Shown one piece after another: positions 5,510 through 7,649 of a stretch of 7,649 nucleotides of DNA (its first letter is position 1; every line of letters starts with the position of its first letter). The stretch lies in the NCBI GenBank assembly GCA_900768515.1, contig CAAGDG010000191.1, positions 1 to 7,649 of the forward strand, written 5' to 3'. The position numbers and the translations under genes were made by a program. Below the pieces are notes generated by a model. That model did no database searches. It saw only the letters and a program-made list of their open reading frames with translations, and was not told the DNA's origin. Source of the DNA: Lentisphaeria bacterium (lineage in GTDB: Bacteria > Verrucomicrobiota > Lentisphaeria > Victivallales > Victivallaceae).

Positions 5510-6847
5510 TCAGGGTTCCCGGATCGCTTCATCCAGCGATTTGATCAACGGAAGGATCAGATATTCGATCACCCGGCGCCGCCCGACCTTGATCTCCGCC
5601 TGCGAAACCATTCCGGGAATCAGCCGGAAGTGCTCGCCGACGCCGCGCAGTTTCGAATCCGGATCCAGCTCCACCCGGGTCCGGTAATAACTGCGCGCCG
5701 TGCCCGTCTCCCCCGCCTGCTTGTCGAAGGTTCCCTCGGAAATCATCCGAACGGTACCTGACAGTGTGCCGTGCTTCTGAAACGGGAAGGAGTTGAGTTT
5801 GATCCGCACTTCGGAACCGACCTTGACCTTGCCGATGTCCCGCGGTTCCACCTCCGCCTCCAGCTCGATGCCGCTGTCGAGCGGCACCAGCGTGATCAGC
5901 GCTTCCGCCTCCCGCACCGCGGACCCCACCGAAAACGACGCGATCTCGTGCACAACCGCGTCGCAGGGCGAACGCAGACAGTCGTAGGTGCTCGCAGTGG
6001 TCACCTTTTCATACTGCTTGGTGGTGGAGATCAGTTCACGCCGGACCTTGACCAGCTCCTCGGAAACCGAATTGCGCCACTCCTCGATGAAAGAGTTGCG
6101 TTCAGCAATCACCGACTGTTCCTGGTGCTCCTGTTCGATCAGGCTGTTGCGCAGCGAATCGACGGTGCCTTCCATCTCCATACGGGTGATCGAGATCTCA
6201 AGACTGTCTTTGAGGGAGGTCACGTTCTTCTCCTGAAGTCCGGAGATGATGTCCTCGATCTTCTTGACCGCCTCCAGCCGCTCCTCCTGCTTGGCGAGGC
6301 TGTCGGAGGTGGACTTCTGCGACGCCTGCAACCGCTGGATGCTCTGCTCATAGTACCGGAGCTTCTCCAGATAGTATTTCCGGCGCTGCTCGTAGATCGC
6401 CAGCTGCCAGCGGGCGTCCTCGCTGCCGTTTTCCGGCACCTTATACTCCCGCCCCTGAAACTCGGCCAGCAGCCGGTCGAACTGGGCGGTCAGGGTGGAG
6501 AGTTCCGTCTGCAGCCGGGCGATCTCCGCCTCGTTGTTGGTCGGGTCGAAGGTGATCAGCACCTGATCCTTCTTGACCACATCGCCGATTTTGACGTCGA
6601 TGCTTTTGATCACCGAACGCTCCAGCGGCTTGATCACCACCGGCGGCGTGTCGGTCACCAGTTTTCCCTCCGCCGAAACGATCACATCCACCTGTCCGAT
6701 GCAGGCCCAGATGATCGCGCCGGTCAGGAATATCAGTGCGCTCCAGACACCGAACCGCCCCCACCAGGGAAGCCGTTCGTATTTGATCTCCAGCGCGTCC
6801 GGCTGGAACTCCACCGCCTTCGGCGCCAAATTCAATTTTTCGCTCAT
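5510..6847 (-). CDS. HlyD-family type I secretion membrane fusion (periplasmic adaptor) protein
   Basis: Adaptor that links an inner-membrane ABC exporter to a TolC-like outer-membrane channel. In 445 aa it shows a short cytoplasmic N-terminus, one membrane segment at about 32-51 after a basic WWGR, the first half of a biotinyl-lipoyl-like domain (about 60-103), a long helical coiled-coil region rich in E, K, Q and L (about 105-288), the second lipoyl half starting RSPCDAVVHE (292-301), and a beta-barrel region. Residues 409-431 (LIPGMVSQAEIKVGR onward) fit the HlyD-family signature G-[LM]-x3-A-x-I-x-V-G-x-R. C290 and C295 flank the return into the lipoyl domain, an unexplained pair. Its ATG overlaps the exporter stop (ATGA, 6847-6844), with GGAAAGGA upstream, so the two are translationally coupled. 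Length and domain order are normal for HlyD. Cargo and outer-membrane partner are not in the window. Confidence 0.93.
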   Translation of the reverse strand: MSEKLNLAPKAVEFQPDALEIKYERLPWWGRFGVWSALIFLTGAIIWACIGQVDVIVSAEGKLVTDTPPVVIKPLERSVIKSIDVKIGDVVKKDQVLITFDPTNNEAEIARLQTELSTLTAQFDRLLAEFQGREYKVPENGSEDARWQLAIYEQRRKYYLEKLRYYEQSIQRLQASQKSTSDSLAKQEERLEAVKKIEDIISGLQEKNVTSLKDSLEISITRMEMEGTVDSLRNSLIEQEHQEQSVIAERNSFIEEWRNSVSEELVKVRRELISTTKQYEKVTTASTYDCLRSPCDAVVHEIASFSVGSAVREAEALITLVPLDSGIELEAEVEPRDIGKVKVGSEVRIKLNSFPFQKHGTLSGTVRMISEGTFDKQAGETGTARSYYRTRVELDPDSKLRGVGEHFRLIPGMVSQAEIKVGRRRVIEYLILPLIKSLDEAIREP

Positions 6848-7626
6848 TTATTCAGGTTCCTTTCCATCTGCTGGCGCCAGAAATCACGGTAGATGCCCTC
6901 GTGAGTCAGCAGCTCCCGATGCGGAGCGAAATCGGTTTTGACTCCCTTGTCCAGCACCAGAATCCGGTCGGCGCCGGAGACGATGCTCAGCCGGTGCGAA
7001 ATGATCAGCACCGTCCGTCCCTTCGAAATCGCGCCCAGATTCTCCTGAATTACGTTTTCACTTTCGGGATCGAGCGCACTGGTCGCCTCGTCGAAGATCA
7101 GCACCGGCGGATTGGTCAAGAGCGCACGGGCGATGGCCAGCCGCTGTTTCTGTCCGCCGGAGAGGTTGGAAGCGTTCTCCTCCAGAATCGTGTCGTAACC
7201 GCGGGGCAGATTCTGGACAAAATCGTGCGCACCGGCCAGACGGGCGGCGTAGATGATCTCCTCCAGCGTCGCGTTGCGCTTGGTCAGGCAGATGTTGTCG
7301 CGCACCGAACCGTTGAAGAAGTAGTTCTCCTGCAGCACGACGCCGATGCTGGCGCGCAGATGGGATTTGTCGATTTCGCGCAAATCGATTCCGTCGATCT
7401 TGATCAGGCCGGACTGCACCGGATACAGCCCCTGCAGCAGCTTGGTCAGCGTGGTCTTGCCCGACCCCGACCGTCCGACGATTCCGATGGTCGACCCCAC
7501 CGGAATTTCAAGGTTGAAATTCCGGATCACCTGCGGCGTATCCGGCCGATACTGGAAAGTCACATTTTCGAAAGTGATGTTTCCCTTGAGCGGATTGCGC
7601 ACGCCGCCCCCCGCCGGTTCCGCCGG
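6844..7626 (-). CDS. Type I secretion ABC exporter, ATPase domain only (5' end cut at the contig edge)
   Basis: The visible 260 residues are an ABC nucleotide-binding domain that powers export. Numbered from the junction at 7626: a lead-in NPLKGNITFENVTFQYRP (11-28) typical of HlyB/LapB-like exporters, Walker A GRSGSGKTT (51-59), the Q-loop glutamine Q99, signature LSGGQ (155-159), Walker B VLIFDEA (175-181) with catalytic E180, the D-loop SALD (183-186) and the H-loop H211. All ATPase residues are intact. A GTG at 7602 could be read as a start, but the frame stays open to 7626, and a full exporter would need about 300-450 more residues for the membrane domain and any C39 or C39-like domain. 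Truncation at the contig end is therefore the right reading, not a stand-alone ATPase. The stop overlaps the HlyD-like start by four bases, the hlyB-hlyD order. Whether it has a leader peptidase domain cannot be seen. Confidence 0.92.
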   Translation of the reverse strand, partial: PAEPAGGGVRNPLKGNITFENVTFQYRPDTPQVIRNFNLEIPVGSTIGIVGRSGSGKTTLTKLLQGLYPVQSGLIKIDGIDLREIDKSHLRASIGVVLQENYFFNGSVRDNICLTKRNATLEEIIYAARLAGAHDFVQNLPRGYDTILEENASNLSGGQKQRLAIARALLTNPPVLIFDEATSALDPESENVIQENLGAISKGRTVLIISHRLSIVSGADRILVLDKGVKTDFAPHRELLTHEGIYRDFWRQQMERNLNK

Positions 7627-7649
7627 AGATCGGAAGAGCGTCGTGTAGG
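7627..7649. other. Illumina TruSeq adapter remnant (non-genomic)
   Basis: The final 23 bases begin AGATCGGAAGAGC, the universal Illumina TruSeq adapter start, and continue GTCGTGTAGG, the read-2-side version (the reverse complement of the read 1 sequencing primer end). On the minus strand they extend the exporter frame with the false residues YTTLFRS; on the plus strand they encode the familiar artefact DRKSVV. Coordinates beyond 7626 should not be treated as organism sequence. Confidence 0.97.

Noticed and set aside
5771..6892. A 373-codon plus-strand open frame opposite the HlyD-like gene
   Set aside because: Antisense to a recognisable HlyD-family adaptor. The Arg/His/Leu/Asp-rich translation has no motif.
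6844..7602. A stand-alone 252-aa ATPase starting at GTG 7602
   Set aside because: The frame is open upstream to the adapter junction, the fragment begins within a typical exporter linker, and an HlyD-coupled exporter should have a membrane domain.

Overview
This window looks like one assembled contig from a GC-rich Gram-negative bacterium that feeds on carbohydrates. The HlyD-type periplasmic adaptor and its ABC exporter imply an outer membrane. The beta-L-arabinofuranosidase (GH127), the divergent AraC-type regulator and the amino-sugar deacetylase fit a polysaccharide or glycoprotein degrader. A gut PVC-superphylum bacterium of the Lentisphaerota/Victivallis kind would suit this gene style, but that is a guess from gene content and no marker gene confirms it.

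Layout. (1) Positions 1-148, plus strand: the last 48 codons of a gene resembling the C-terminal end of a glycosyltransferase. (2) Positions 180-3445, minus strand, read right to left: an AraC-family regulator, then nagA (N-acetylglucosamine-6-phosphate deacetylase), an RlmI/RlmK-like SAM-dependent methyltransferase and a small membrane protein. nagA and the methyltransferase overlap by four bases (ATGA), and the membrane protein begins 13 bases further on, so these three look like one operon. A good -10 box and a perfect 20-bp inverted repeat just upstream of nagA suggest it also has its own regulated promoter. (3) Positions 3446-3572: a 127-bp divergent promoter region between araC and the GH127 gene. 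(4) Positions 3573-5441, plus strand: a complete GH127 enzyme with all expected catalytic and zinc residues, ended by a strong hairpin terminator at 5462-5499. (5) Positions 5510-7626, minus strand: a type I secretion pair, with the ABC exporter (only its ATPase part present) overlapping the HlyD-like adaptor by four bases. (6) Positions 7627-7649: not genomic. These 23 bases are Illumina TruSeq adapter left on the contig end, and the exporter gene is cut exactly at that junction.

How the genes may work together. The AraC-type protein probably controls the divergent GH127 gene and perhaps the nagA operon, tying removal of beta-L-arabinofuranose from plant glycans to sugar catabolism. The secretion pair is a separate unit facing the GH127 gene tail to tail; its cargo and outer-membrane partner are not in the window. 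I see no mobile element, CRISPR array, tRNA or rRNA, and no convincing undescribed system. The most unusual observations are the adapter, the dyad in the nagA leader and the paired elements in the divergent promoter.
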